Source: Burkholderiales bacterium
Lineage (GTDB): Bacteria > Pseudomonadota > Gammaproteobacteria > Burkholderiales > UBA11063
Assembly: GCA_020697025.1 (NCBI GenBank)
Contig: JAJFBO010000091.1
Location: forward strand, 1-5,359
Direction: 5' to 3'
DNA length: 5,359 nt
The translations under genes and the position numbers were made by a program. Below, piece after piece: positions 1 to 5,359 of this stretch (its first letter is position 1; each line of letters opens with the position of its first letter). The notes under the pieces are model-generated. The model was not told where the DNA came from. It saw only the letters and a program-made list of their open reading frames with translations, and ran no database searches.

Positions 1-328
1 ATTTAAGCGCCTCAGTATAAGCCTTTTGGTAATCATCCAAAAAATAATTAGTTGCTGCTGTATTAAAATAATTTCTACTTTTAATTAAGGATATTTTATG
101 ACTACGCTGTTTAATTTTAGAAGGTAAATTATATATACTTCCCATCATTATAAATAAATAATGTGAAATTATATAAATCATTAAAATGACCAATAGCAAT
201 GTAATAAGCGATAAATCTACCCTATACTTGCCAATCAATAAAATTGCATGCCCAGAGCCATAGTTACTTAGTGTAGAGATAACTATTGCAATAATAAATA
301 ATAAAACAACTTGTATTACTAATTTCAT
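1..328 (-). CDS. hemY: HemY N-terminal part (haem-biosynthesis-associated inner-membrane protein), cut by the window edge
   Basis: From the ATG at 328 an open frame runs 109 codons to the left edge with no stop. A first membrane helix (about residues 4-20) is followed by the short stretch GHAILLIGKYRVDLS, then a second helix (about 40-62) and a basic, helical cytoplasmic segment (about 70-84). This is the layout of the HemY N-terminus: two transmembrane helices around a short periplasmic link with the pattern G-x-(V/I)-L-(I)-x-x-(N/K)-Y-x-(V/I)-(D/E). The fragment ends in a sequence like the start of a TPR-type helix (DDYQKAYTEALK), as expected because family members continue into TPR-like repeats. 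It lies 44 bp after hemX, which fits the usual hemX-hemY order. The ribosome site is weak (GAAG shortly before ATG). Known HemY proteins are about 400 residues, so most of the gene lies outside. The exact biochemical role of HemY is unsettled. The assignment rests on the N-terminal pattern plus position. Confidence 0.85.
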   Translation of the reverse strand, partial: MKLVIQVVLLFIIAIVISTLSNYGSGHAILLIGKYRVDLSLITLLLVILMIYIISHYLFIMMGSIYNLPSKIKQRSHKISLIKSRNYFNTAATNYFLDDYQKAYTEALK

Positions 329-349
329 GTTCTTCAATCATAAATATTT

Positions 350-362
350 GTATAAACTATAC
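350..362. repeat. Short AT-rich inverted repeat between hemX and hemY
   Basis: The 13-bp sequence GTATAAACTATAC is a perfect inverted repeat (5-bp arms, 3-base centre). Allowing one mismatch, it extends two more base pairs on each side. It lies in the 44-bp gap between the hemX stop and the hemY start. No T-run follows, so it does not look like a terminator. In DNA this AT-rich, short palindromes arise often by chance, so an operator or processing role is speculation. Confidence 0.25.
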
Positions 363-372
363 GAAAATAAAC

Positions 373-1314
373 CTATTTCTCTAAATTATTTAATTTATTC
401 AATGCTTTTAATGTTGTTTCAATGCCAATTTCATTATATGCAATATTCAACTGTAGCAACTGGTCTATTTCTTTTATTACATTATTCATGGTTATACTAT
501 TAATAAAATAAGCAGTTAAACCCTGTTTGGCTTGATTTAAACTATATTGCCAATTGGCCTCATCATTTTGTAGTAATGCCATTCTGGCATTTAAAATATC
601 TAATTTTACATTCTGATGAATTATAACGCTGTTTTGCGGTAATAAGTTTAGAGCATCATGATTATTTGCATTTGATATCTGTAACAAGCCAAATAACCTA
701 GTCCTGATCTCATTTAAAAATCTTAACCATATAGGTTTATCTGCCTTTGAAACAGTAAATGGCACTGAGGATTCATTATTAACTATTAAATCTAAATTAT
801 CGGCACTTGTAACGATATTATTTAGTTTTGTTGCAATTACTACCCTATCAATAACCGGCATTTGTTTTAATTTATCCAAATCTGTGGTAACCGCTGCTTT
901 TAAATCAGTATATATAGGAGAATTATTTGCATTAATTACACCTTGTGTATATGTAAGGAGCTTAATTGCTCCATTGACATCATGATAAGCTACTAAACTC
1001 TGGGTAACCAGGCTGATTAAAGCATTAAGCTGGTAAGTAGTAGCGCTAAATTTATCGGTATTAAAACTTTCGACCTTACTTTTTAACGCACTAATTTGTT
1101 GATTTATCGATACAATATCCTGCTGCACCTGAGCATTATTTGTAGCAGAAGTATTATCTAGTGCTGATATCCGATAAGTTGTGCTGGCATGCGCTTTTAT
1201 ATCATGATAGTAGATATATCCTGAAGAGCCTAATGCAATAAAAGATAATAATACAGCAAATGTAGCACGCTTTTTGCCTTTAACTTTTATGGGAGTTAGT
1301 GTTTCTTCTATCAT
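373..1314 (-). CDS. hemX: HemX, membrane-anchored haem-cluster accessory protein
   Basis: A 313-residue protein with a short basic cytoplasmic tail (KVKGKK, about 10-15), one membrane helix (about 17-36) and a long soluble, mostly helical part predicted to be periplasmic. Residues about 60-85 look like a short coiled coil. The recognisable HemX signature is near the C-terminus: LLPQNSVIIHQNVKLDILNA (224-243), followed by RMALLQNDEANWQYSL and a KQGLTAYF stretch. It matches the family pattern of a leading N-L-K-L helix, an A-R-x-A-L-L-x-x-D turn and an A-x-x-x-L-x-x-Y-F helix. The ATG at 1314 has the best ribosome site in the cluster (AGGA, 7 bases upstream) and overlaps the end of hemD by 35 bp in another frame, suggesting translational coupling. 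HemX has sometimes been labelled uroporphyrinogen-III methyltransferase, but no methyltransferase motif is present here. Its molecular role is not established. Location and name are secure; function is not. Confidence 0.88.
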   Translation of the reverse strand: MIEETLTPIKVKGKKRATFAVLLSFIALGSSGYIYYHDIKAHASTTYRISALDNTSATNNAQVQQDIVSINQQISALKSKVESFNTDKFSATTYQLNALISLVTQSLVAYHDVNGAIKLLTYTQGVINANNSPIYTDLKAAVTTDLDKLKQMPVIDRVVIATKLNNIVTSADNLDLIVNNESSVPFTVSKADKPIWLRFLNEIRTRLFGLLQISNANNHDALNLLPQNSVIIHQNVKLDILNARMALLQNDEANWQYSLNQAKQGLTAYFINSITMNNVIKEIDQLLQLNIAYNEIGIETTLKALNKLNNLEK

Positions 1315-2050
1315 GCATTTTTCCTATGAAATCAATTAATGATCTTTTTGTTGCCATGTTACTTACATAAATATTCCCCTTTACATCAAGACTTTGTAAA
1401 ACTTGTACAATTTTCGGATGTAGGGTAATAAAATTAGCAGTTTTTAGTATATCACAGTAGCCAAATTTTTGCGCTTGATCAAATAGATATTGCGCATGCA
1501 TACTACTAGTAAGTATTATACCCTGCAAATGGCTCTTTATGAGGAATTTTTTCATGTAGGCTTCATTTAAAACAAGCCATTTTTGCTCATAAATAACTAT
1601 CTGCGTATACGCATTTATCCCAAACTTTGCGTTTAGGTATTCTGGAATATGATAGCTTCTATCCTGTCCATGAAGTAATGCTACTTTTTTTTGATTTAAA
1701 TTCATACAGTTTAAAACTTCATCAATTATCGCCTGTGCACCCGAATCCTGCTTTGGTGTATAAATCCTATTTCTGGTATATTGCCGGAGTTTCAGGCAAC
1801 TACTAACACCAGGAACAATAAAAATCACATTTTTGTTTAGGTTTTTGAATAATTCCCGGGTATAATAAATTGTCATTGGACTAGTAATAATAATAATATC
1901 AAAATTATTTATTTGAAGTTTTAAATTATGAATAGCTTCAGGCTTTGGATAAAATTGTACGCATGAAGCAGCAGCAGCATCAATGTTTATCTTACTTAAT
2001 GCTTTTTTAAAATAATTATTAGTTTTTTCGCCAGATACAATTAAATACAT
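1280..2050 (-). CDS. hemD: Uroporphyrinogen-III synthase (HemD), divergent
   Basis: HemD cyclises hydroxymethylbilane, the HemC product, into uroporphyrinogen III while inverting ring D. The 256-residue length is normal for the family. Sequence conservation is low, as is usual for HemD, but the two-lobe pattern is visible: a beta-strand plus ITSPMT (55-60) in lobe 1, VPGVSSCLKLR (79-89), the linker TPKQDSGAQAIID (98-110), KKVALLHGQDRS (121-132), the conserved-type tyrosine in VIYEQ (152-156), and GIILTSSMHAQYLFDQ (177-192), which corresponds to the family's L-T-S-S motif. The ATG at 2050 is the first possible start because an in-frame TAA lies four codons upstream. Its ribosome site is weak (AAGAAAA). 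It lies 84 bp after hemC with no terminator between. The last 11 residues (HDRRNTNSHKS) are encoded entirely within the overlap with the start of hemX. I call it from context as much as from sequence. Confidence 0.87.
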   Translation of the reverse strand: MYLIVSGEKTNNYFKKALSKINIDAAAASCVQFYPKPEAIHNLKLQINNFDIIIITSPMTIYYTRELFKNLNKNVIFIVPGVSSCLKLRQYTRNRIYTPKQDSGAQAIIDEVLNCMNLNQKKVALLHGQDRSYHIPEYLNAKFGINAYTQIVIYEQKWLVLNEAYMKKFLIKSHLQGIILTSSMHAQYLFDQAQKFGYCDILKTANFITLHPKIVQVLQSLDVKGNIYVSNMATKRSLIDFIGKMHDRRNTNSHKS

Positions 2051-2134
2051 AGGATTTTCTTATTTTAGAATATTTATTGTTTTATATAAGACCATTCTTA
2101 GTTTATTTGCTTATAGCCTTTTGGCAGCAATATC

Positions 2135-3052
2135 TTATTTATATTGAGCAATAATATCCTTGGCGCCATTTTGATATAGTTCATTAAAACATTGCTCTAT
2201 AGCATCTTCATACCTGGATTTATTAATTTGTATATGACTATGGCAATAATTATTATTGTGTATACCCCAAAGCATGGCATCCAGACAAATATTCTCTCCC
2301 ATACTTTTGGCATAAATTGCAATAGGTACGCTGCAACTCGCCCCAAGCTTACTACCTAACATTCGTTCTACCATAACTTCAAGCGCAGTATTATTATCTT
2401 CCAAAGGCTTTAAATAATCAATTAGGTCAACTCTGGAACTTAATATTTCAACTGCCAATGCTCCCTGCCCAATTGCAGGTAAAAACCTATCAGTGTCTAA
2501 ACGCTGTGTAATACGATTATCTAAACCTAAACGCTTTAAACCTGCTACAGCAAGAATTATTGCATCAAATTCTCTATTATCTAATTTATTTAGCCTGGTT
2601 GGTAAATTCCCGCGTAACAGCTTAATATTCACTTGTGGATAATACCGCTTTAAAATAGCTACCCTTCTGGCAGATGAAGTACCCACAATAGTTCCTTCTG
2701 GCATAGACTCCAGGTTTAGATACTTATTTGAAACAAAAGCATCTGCAGCATCTTCACGTTTTAAAATAGCCCCCAGCTTAAATGATGGCTCAAGTTTCGC
2801 AGGTAAATCTTTTAAAGAATGAACAGCAATATCTGCGATATCAGTGAGTAAGCCATTTTCCAGCTCTTTAATAAATAGTCCTTTACCGCCTATTTTATCC
2901 AAAGCTATATCCAATATCTTATCACCAGTTGTAGTAACTCCAATAACTTCAATAATCAAATCTGGATAGTAGCTAATTAACTGTTCTTTAACGAAGTTTG
3001 CCTGCCATAACGCAAGCTGGCTGTTACGTGAAATTATTCTTAATTTTTTCAT
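2135..3052 (-). CDS. hemC: Porphobilinogen deaminase (hydroxymethylbilane synthase)
   Basis: This cytosolic enzyme polymerises four porphobilinogen units into hydroxymethylbilane using a covalent dipyrromethane cofactor. The 305-residue protein is full length. Visible hallmarks: RNSQLALWQA (9-18); VHSLKDLP (77-84), whose Asp82 corresponds to the catalytic Asp84 of the E. coli enzyme; GTSSARR (124-130) and LRGNLPTRLNKLD (146-158), which supply the substrate- and cofactor-binding arginines; AGLKRLGL (170-177); PAIGQGALAVE (192-202); and the cofactor-attachment loop LGASCSVPIA (236-245) with Cys240, equivalent to E. coli Cys242. All key residues sit two positions earlier than in E. coli, so the enzyme should be active. 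The ATG at 3052 is preceded by an in-frame TGA 17 codons upstream and only a weak ribosome site (GGTAAT). It is the first gene of the hem cluster, 78 bp after the coupling-type ATPase gene. Confidence 0.98.
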   Translation of the reverse strand: MKKLRIISRNSQLALWQANFVKEQLISYYPDLIIEVIGVTTTGDKILDIALDKIGGKGLFIKELENGLLTDIADIAVHSLKDLPAKLEPSFKLGAILKREDAADAFVSNKYLNLESMPEGTIVGTSSARRVAILKRYYPQVNIKLLRGNLPTRLNKLDNREFDAIILAVAGLKRLGLDNRITQRLDTDRFLPAIGQGALAVEILSSRVDLIDYLKPLEDNNTALEVMVERMLGSKLGASCSVPIAIYAKSMGENICLDAMLWGIHNNNYCHSHIQINKSRYEDAIEQCFNELYQNGAKDIIAQYK

Positions 3053-3079
3053 ATTACCAATTTCTTGTTTTTTGTATTG

Positions 3080-3108
3080 TTTATAAGTAAATGGGATTAT
3101 TCATACAA
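3080..3108 (-). promoter_or_regulatory. Candidate sigma-70-type promoter for the hemC-hemD-hemX-hemY cluster
   Basis: On the minus strand, TTGTAT (3108-3103) and TATAAA (3085-3080) are separated by 17 bp. The -10 element matches consensus at five of six positions and the -35 element at only three of six. It lies in the 78-bp gap between the coupling-type ATPase gene and hemC and would give a leader of roughly 20 nucleotides. In such AT-rich DNA similar matches are common, so this is a weak prediction. Readthrough from the upstream gene is the alternative, since no terminator is visible in the gap. Confidence 0.3.
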
Positions 3109-3130
3109 TATCCCCCAGCGCAAACACTTT

Positions 3131-4798
3131 TTACACATAATTAATTTTTATAATATGTGGTTTTATATTTGCTATAGTACGGCATACATAAGCGAAACCA
3201 GGCAATAAAGCTCTAATTTTACTACCATCTAATATGTATTCATCAGTTAAATTTGTAGTTACCTTATTATCACTAATACTATGCAAATGATATTTTGCTT
3301 CTCTCCCAATGGTTTCTTGTAATAATGTAATATCATGTGGATCATTTAATTTATGAATAATAAATGTATTACAATTAGCAATTAATTCTACAGCAATACG
3401 TTTTACTTGCTGGCTTTCCTGCGAAATAGCGTGAATTGATTGCGTACCAATAACCGCATGCATCCCATTATCACGCTGCATAGCCAGAATATTTGACATA
3501 TTAGGACTGGCATAGGCAGCAAACTCATCAAAAACACAAAATGCTTTAACTGATTTGCCATTTCTGCCAAGCCCGGAAAATGCTGAATTTATATCGTTTA
3601 TTACTAGTTTACCTAACTGGCTGGTATCACGCTTAAAACTTGCCGCATCAAATAAAAATAATACTATTTCATTATTTAGGAGCGATTGTTGTAAATTTAT
3701 AATATTTTGTGGCAATTCATTAGTTGTAGAAAACAAATGCCCATAGTGTGAATAATAAAATAATTCTAATGCCTTTATAATATCATTATTCTTGCTCGCA
3801 TCTCCTGCTTTTACTAGTCTACTGGCAATTTCGGGGCTTTGCTTATTAGCTAACTTCTGCAATTCTTCTGGGTGGGATAAATAACCAAGAAATGCCTCAA
3901 AATCAATGTTTCTATTACTTTTATTCAATACTTCACAAACCAGATTAATATAGCTTTGTTCTTCTATGGCATAGTGTTCCTGCCCTTTACTTTCGGGTTC
4001 CCCCAAAAGGGTAACTATTTTATTTTTCCATTCTGTGAAACTACCATATGCTAATGGATTATATTTTGCTAATTGCTTAATATTTTGATTAGGATCAATA
4101 CTAAATATTTTTAAGGTACGACCAAATTGATGGCAAATCTGGCTGATTTTATCCGCCAATTTAATACTGCCTTTACCGTCAAGATAAATTAGGGGTAGAT
4201 TCTGGCTGCAACAATTATACACTATATTTAATAATGTACTAGTTTTCCCACTTCCGGTAGTACCAATTACTAAAGTATGCTGATTTAACTCTTTATAGCT
4301 AATACCATAGGTTTTTTGATAATTATCTACACCCAAAATCAAATGGTTGGAAAATGTATCTTTCGGTGTTTCGAAATTTAAGGAGCTCGCTGCATGATGT
4401 TGTTTAGTTAAAATTGAGGATTTAATTATGTTAAATAAGCCCAGAATAAAAAAATATATGCCGCCTAAACCAACTAAACCATTATCCAGATTAGTTATTT
4501 TAAAATGAAGTAAGGAGTTATGTATAATTTTAAATTCACCATTATACTCCTGTAATAAATTTATATTTAATTTGAGTAATTCAAATAATTTATAAATATT
4601 AAACTGCCATAAATTAATACCAGCTAAAATTAAACCAATTAATAATAGGTTAATTGAGGCTTGCTTTTGAGGTATTACTTTTAACAATAGAAAAACATAT
4701 ATAAATATACAAAAAGACATTGCTGGTGAAAGCATAGCAAAACATAAAATTAGTAATACTTGAATCCAAATATATAAGTTGCCTATAATATACTCCAT
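3131..4798 (-). CDS. VirD4/TraD/TraG-family membrane ATPase (type IV coupling protein-like)
   Basis: A 555-residue protein with a hydrophobic N-terminus: probable membrane helices at about 10-23, 27-39, 49-65 and 107-128, the last two separated by a soluble stretch of about 40 residues. The P-loop ATPase follows. Walker A is GTTGSGKT (179-186), then YLDGKGS (205-211), a helical insertion (about 255-350) in the position of the all-alpha domain of VirD4-type proteins, Walker B as FCVFDEF (420-426, Asp424-Glu425), and a GTQS motif (451-454). The region after Walker B resembles the TraM-recognition/TraG-D C-terminal domain. In known systems such proteins form hexameric pumps that hand DNA or protein substrates to a type IV secretion channel. 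No relaxase or channel gene is seen here, so the substrate is unknown. The nucleotide-binding motifs are intact, which argues against a decayed gene. There is no recognisable ribosome site before the ATG at 4798. The family call is firm; a role in conjugation is not shown. Confidence 0.88.
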   Translation of the reverse strand: MEYIIGNLYIWIQVLLILCFAMLSPAMSFCIFIYVFLLLKVIPQKQASINLLLIGLILAGINLWQFNIYKLFELLKLNINLLQEYNGEFKIIHNSLLHFKITNLDNGLVGLGGIYFFILGLFNIIKSSILTKQHHAASSLNFETPKDTFSNHLILGVDNYQKTYGISYKELNQHTLVIGTTGSGKTSTLLNIVYNCCSQNLPLIYLDGKGSIKLADKISQICHQFGRTLKIFSIDPNQNIKQLAKYNPLAYGSFTEWKNKIVTLLGEPESKGQEHYAIEEQSYINLVCEVLNKSNRNIDFEAFLGYLSHPEELQKLANKQSPEIASRLVKAGDASKNNDIIKALELFYYSHYGHLFSTTNELPQNIINLQQSLLNNEIVLFLFDAASFKRDTSQLGKLVINDINSAFSGLGRNGKSVKAFCVFDEFAAYASPNMSNILAMQRDNGMHAVIGTQSIHAISQESQQVKRIAVELIANCNTFIIHKLNDPHDITLLQETIGREAKYHLHSISDNKVTTNLTDEYILDGSKIRALLPGFAYVCRTIANIKPHIIKINYV

Positions 4799-4820
4799 AG
4801 AATATAATATTTCATACGTA

Positions 4821-4849
4821 ATTCTAACACAACAATTAGATTTTAAGAA
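4821..4849 (-). promoter_or_regulatory. Candidate extended -10 promoter for the coupling-type ATPase gene
   Basis: On the minus strand a TAGAAT hexamer (4826-4821, five of six consensus matches) is directly preceded by TGT, an extended -10 arrangement. A poor -35 match, TTCTTA, sits 17 bp upstream (4849-4844). It lies downstream of the terminator of the GLUG gene and would start transcription roughly 15 bases before the ATG at 4798. That leaves a very short leader without a visible Shine-Dalgarno sequence. Prediction only. Confidence 0.4.
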
Positions 4850-4870
4850 AGCTGTATTGCTGGCATCCAG

Positions 4871-4900
4871 AAAAATAAAGCCCTAATTTTCATTAGGGCC
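4871..4900 (-). terminator. Rho-independent terminator of the GLUG-repeat gene
   Basis: Read on the minus strand, GCCCTAAT, the loop GAAA and ATTAGGGC form a perfect 8-bp stem (4899-4880). A G-T and an A-T pair extend it, and TTTATTTTT (4879-4871) follows. The GAAA loop is a GNRA tetraloop, which stabilises hairpins. It lies 23 bp after the stop codon of the GLUG gene. The plus-strand reading lacks a good T-run after the stem, so the terminator appears one-directional. It separates the GLUG gene from the coupling-type ATPase gene. Confidence 0.9.
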
Positions 4901-4922
4901 TAATTTAAGCTCAATCTATATA

Positions 4923-5359
4923 TTAGAAATGATAATCATAGAGTGATGGGGGCATATTTTTTAAGGTTGGATATCCTCCATCCCTAATATTCCAAATATC
5001 ATCTACCCAATTTGTATATGTATGTAATCTGTCAGGATGCTGCATATCATAAGTTGTCCGTCCTCCATCTTTACAACCTGCAGATAGATCAGTTTTACTC
5101 TTATTCATATCCCAATAACTGTCACTACATGTAACAGAACCTTCAAGCTCAATAATTTGACCTATTAACCCACCTAGAAGTTTGGTATTAGCTCCTGAAG
5201 TTACTGCACTATAACTATTATATATAGAAGTATTACTACCCAGGCTTGTTAATAAACCAACTAAGCCGCCTGTAACACCATTAGCGCCGTTGATTGCTCC
5301 ATCTGCGTATGTGTTTTTTATAACACCACTGACAATCCCAGCCAATCCTCCAATATATT
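4923..5359 (-). CDS. C-terminal part of a GLUG-repeat protein, probably surface-exposed; 5' end outside the window
   Basis: The frame is open to the right edge and gives 144 residues ending at the TAA at 4923. It holds three imperfect glycine-rich repeats of about 28 residues: IGGLAGIVSGVIKNTYADG (2-20), TGGLVGLL with IYNSYSAV (29-52), and LGGLIGQI with SYWDMNKS (61-87). They match the GLUG pattern G-G-L-(V/A)-G plus (N)-(S/T)-Y-(A/S). After the last repeat comes the usual closing module: SYWD, a small Gly/Thr-rich turn, a TTYDMQ helix start, and a W-D-D-I-W-N-I ending in GGYPTL. GLUG repeats are found in large secreted or outer-surface proteins, often adhesin-like, and probably stack as a beta-solenoid. 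Cys77 and Cys95 are the only cysteines and could form a disulphide. The TTG at 5345 is an internal leucine codon, not a start. The signal peptide and any secretion domain would lie outside the window. Confidence 0.82.
   Translation of the reverse strand, partial: YIGGLAGIVSGVIKNTYADGAINGANGVTGGLVGLLTSLGSNTSIYNSYSAVTSGANTKLLGGLIGQIIELEGSVTCSDSYWDMNKSKTDLSAGCKDGGRTTYDMQHPDRLHTYTNWVDDIWNIRDGGYPTLKNMPPSLYDYHF

Noticed and set aside
373..1314. HemX as a uroporphyrinogen-III C-methyltransferase
   Set aside because: There are no methyltransferase motifs; the protein is a single membrane helix plus a helical domain with the HemX C-terminal signature.
1885..1979. Trinucleotide runs in hemD as a phase-variation switch
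   Set aside because: Changes in triplet number keep the reading frame, the runs are short, and switching off an essential-type haem enzyme would be unlikely.
2051..2134. A separate promoter or regulatory RNA between hemC and hemD
   Set aside because: The 84-bp gap has several AT-rich -10-like strings but no convincing -35 partner and no stable hairpin.
3555..3746. A 63-codon open frame on the plus strand
   Set aside because: It lies wholly inside, and antisense to, the well-supported ATPase gene, and its product shows no recognisable motif.
4871..4900. The hairpin as a two-way terminator
   Set aside because: The plus-strand reading is followed by CTAATTTAAGC without a T-run, and no plus-strand gene ends there.
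4923..5345. The GLUG protein as a complete 140-residue gene starting at TTG 5345
   Set aside because: The frame stays open to the window edge and the residues upstream (YIGG) continue the first GLUG repeat, so this is a fragment of a longer gene.
3131..5359. A conjugative element or a new mobile system at the right of the window
   Set aside because: Only one coupling-type ATPase is present. No relaxase, integrase, attachment repeat or transfer-origin-like structure is visible.

Overview
The window is strongly AT-rich (by eye about one third G+C), and every gene I can support lies on the minus strand, so transcription runs from high to low coordinates. The order hemC-hemD-hemX-hemY is a proteobacterial haem-biosynthesis arrangement, best known from Gammaproteobacteria and also seen in Betaproteobacteria. 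Together with the low G+C, it suggests a low-G+C gamma- or betaproteobacterium. I cannot name the genus from the sequence.

Layout, in the direction of transcription. (1) 5359-4923: the C-terminal end of a GLUG-repeat protein, probably surface-exposed and cut by the window edge. It is closed by a clear intrinsic terminator (4871-4900) with a GAAA tetraloop. (2) 4798-3131: a 555-residue membrane-anchored ATPase of the VirD4/TraD/TraG (type IV coupling protein) superfamily, with a candidate extended -10 promoter upstream. No relaxase, pilus or secretion-channel gene accompanies it in the window. (3) 3052-1: the haem cluster. It holds hemC (porphobilinogen deaminase), hemD (a divergent uroporphyrinogen-III synthase), hemX (a membrane-anchored accessory protein whose start overlaps the end of hemD by 35 bp), and the first 109 codons of hemY, which run off the left edge. 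The last of these is a partial gene that a scan for complete ORFs would miss.

Function. HemC joins four porphobilinogen molecules into hydroxymethylbilane, and HemD closes and inverts ring D to give uroporphyrinogen III, the precursor of haem, sirohaem and related tetrapyrroles. HemX and HemY are inner-membrane proteins conserved beside these enzymes; their exact roles are poorly settled. No terminator is visible between hemC and hemY, so the four are probably one operon, possibly started by a weak promoter in the 78-bp gap before hemC. The coupling-type ATPase and the GLUG protein have no evident link to haem synthesis.

I see no RNA gene, CRISPR array, insertion sequence or attachment site. 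The most unusual item is the apparently orphan coupling-protein ATPase next to a housekeeping haem operon. I found no convincing evidence of a wholly new system.
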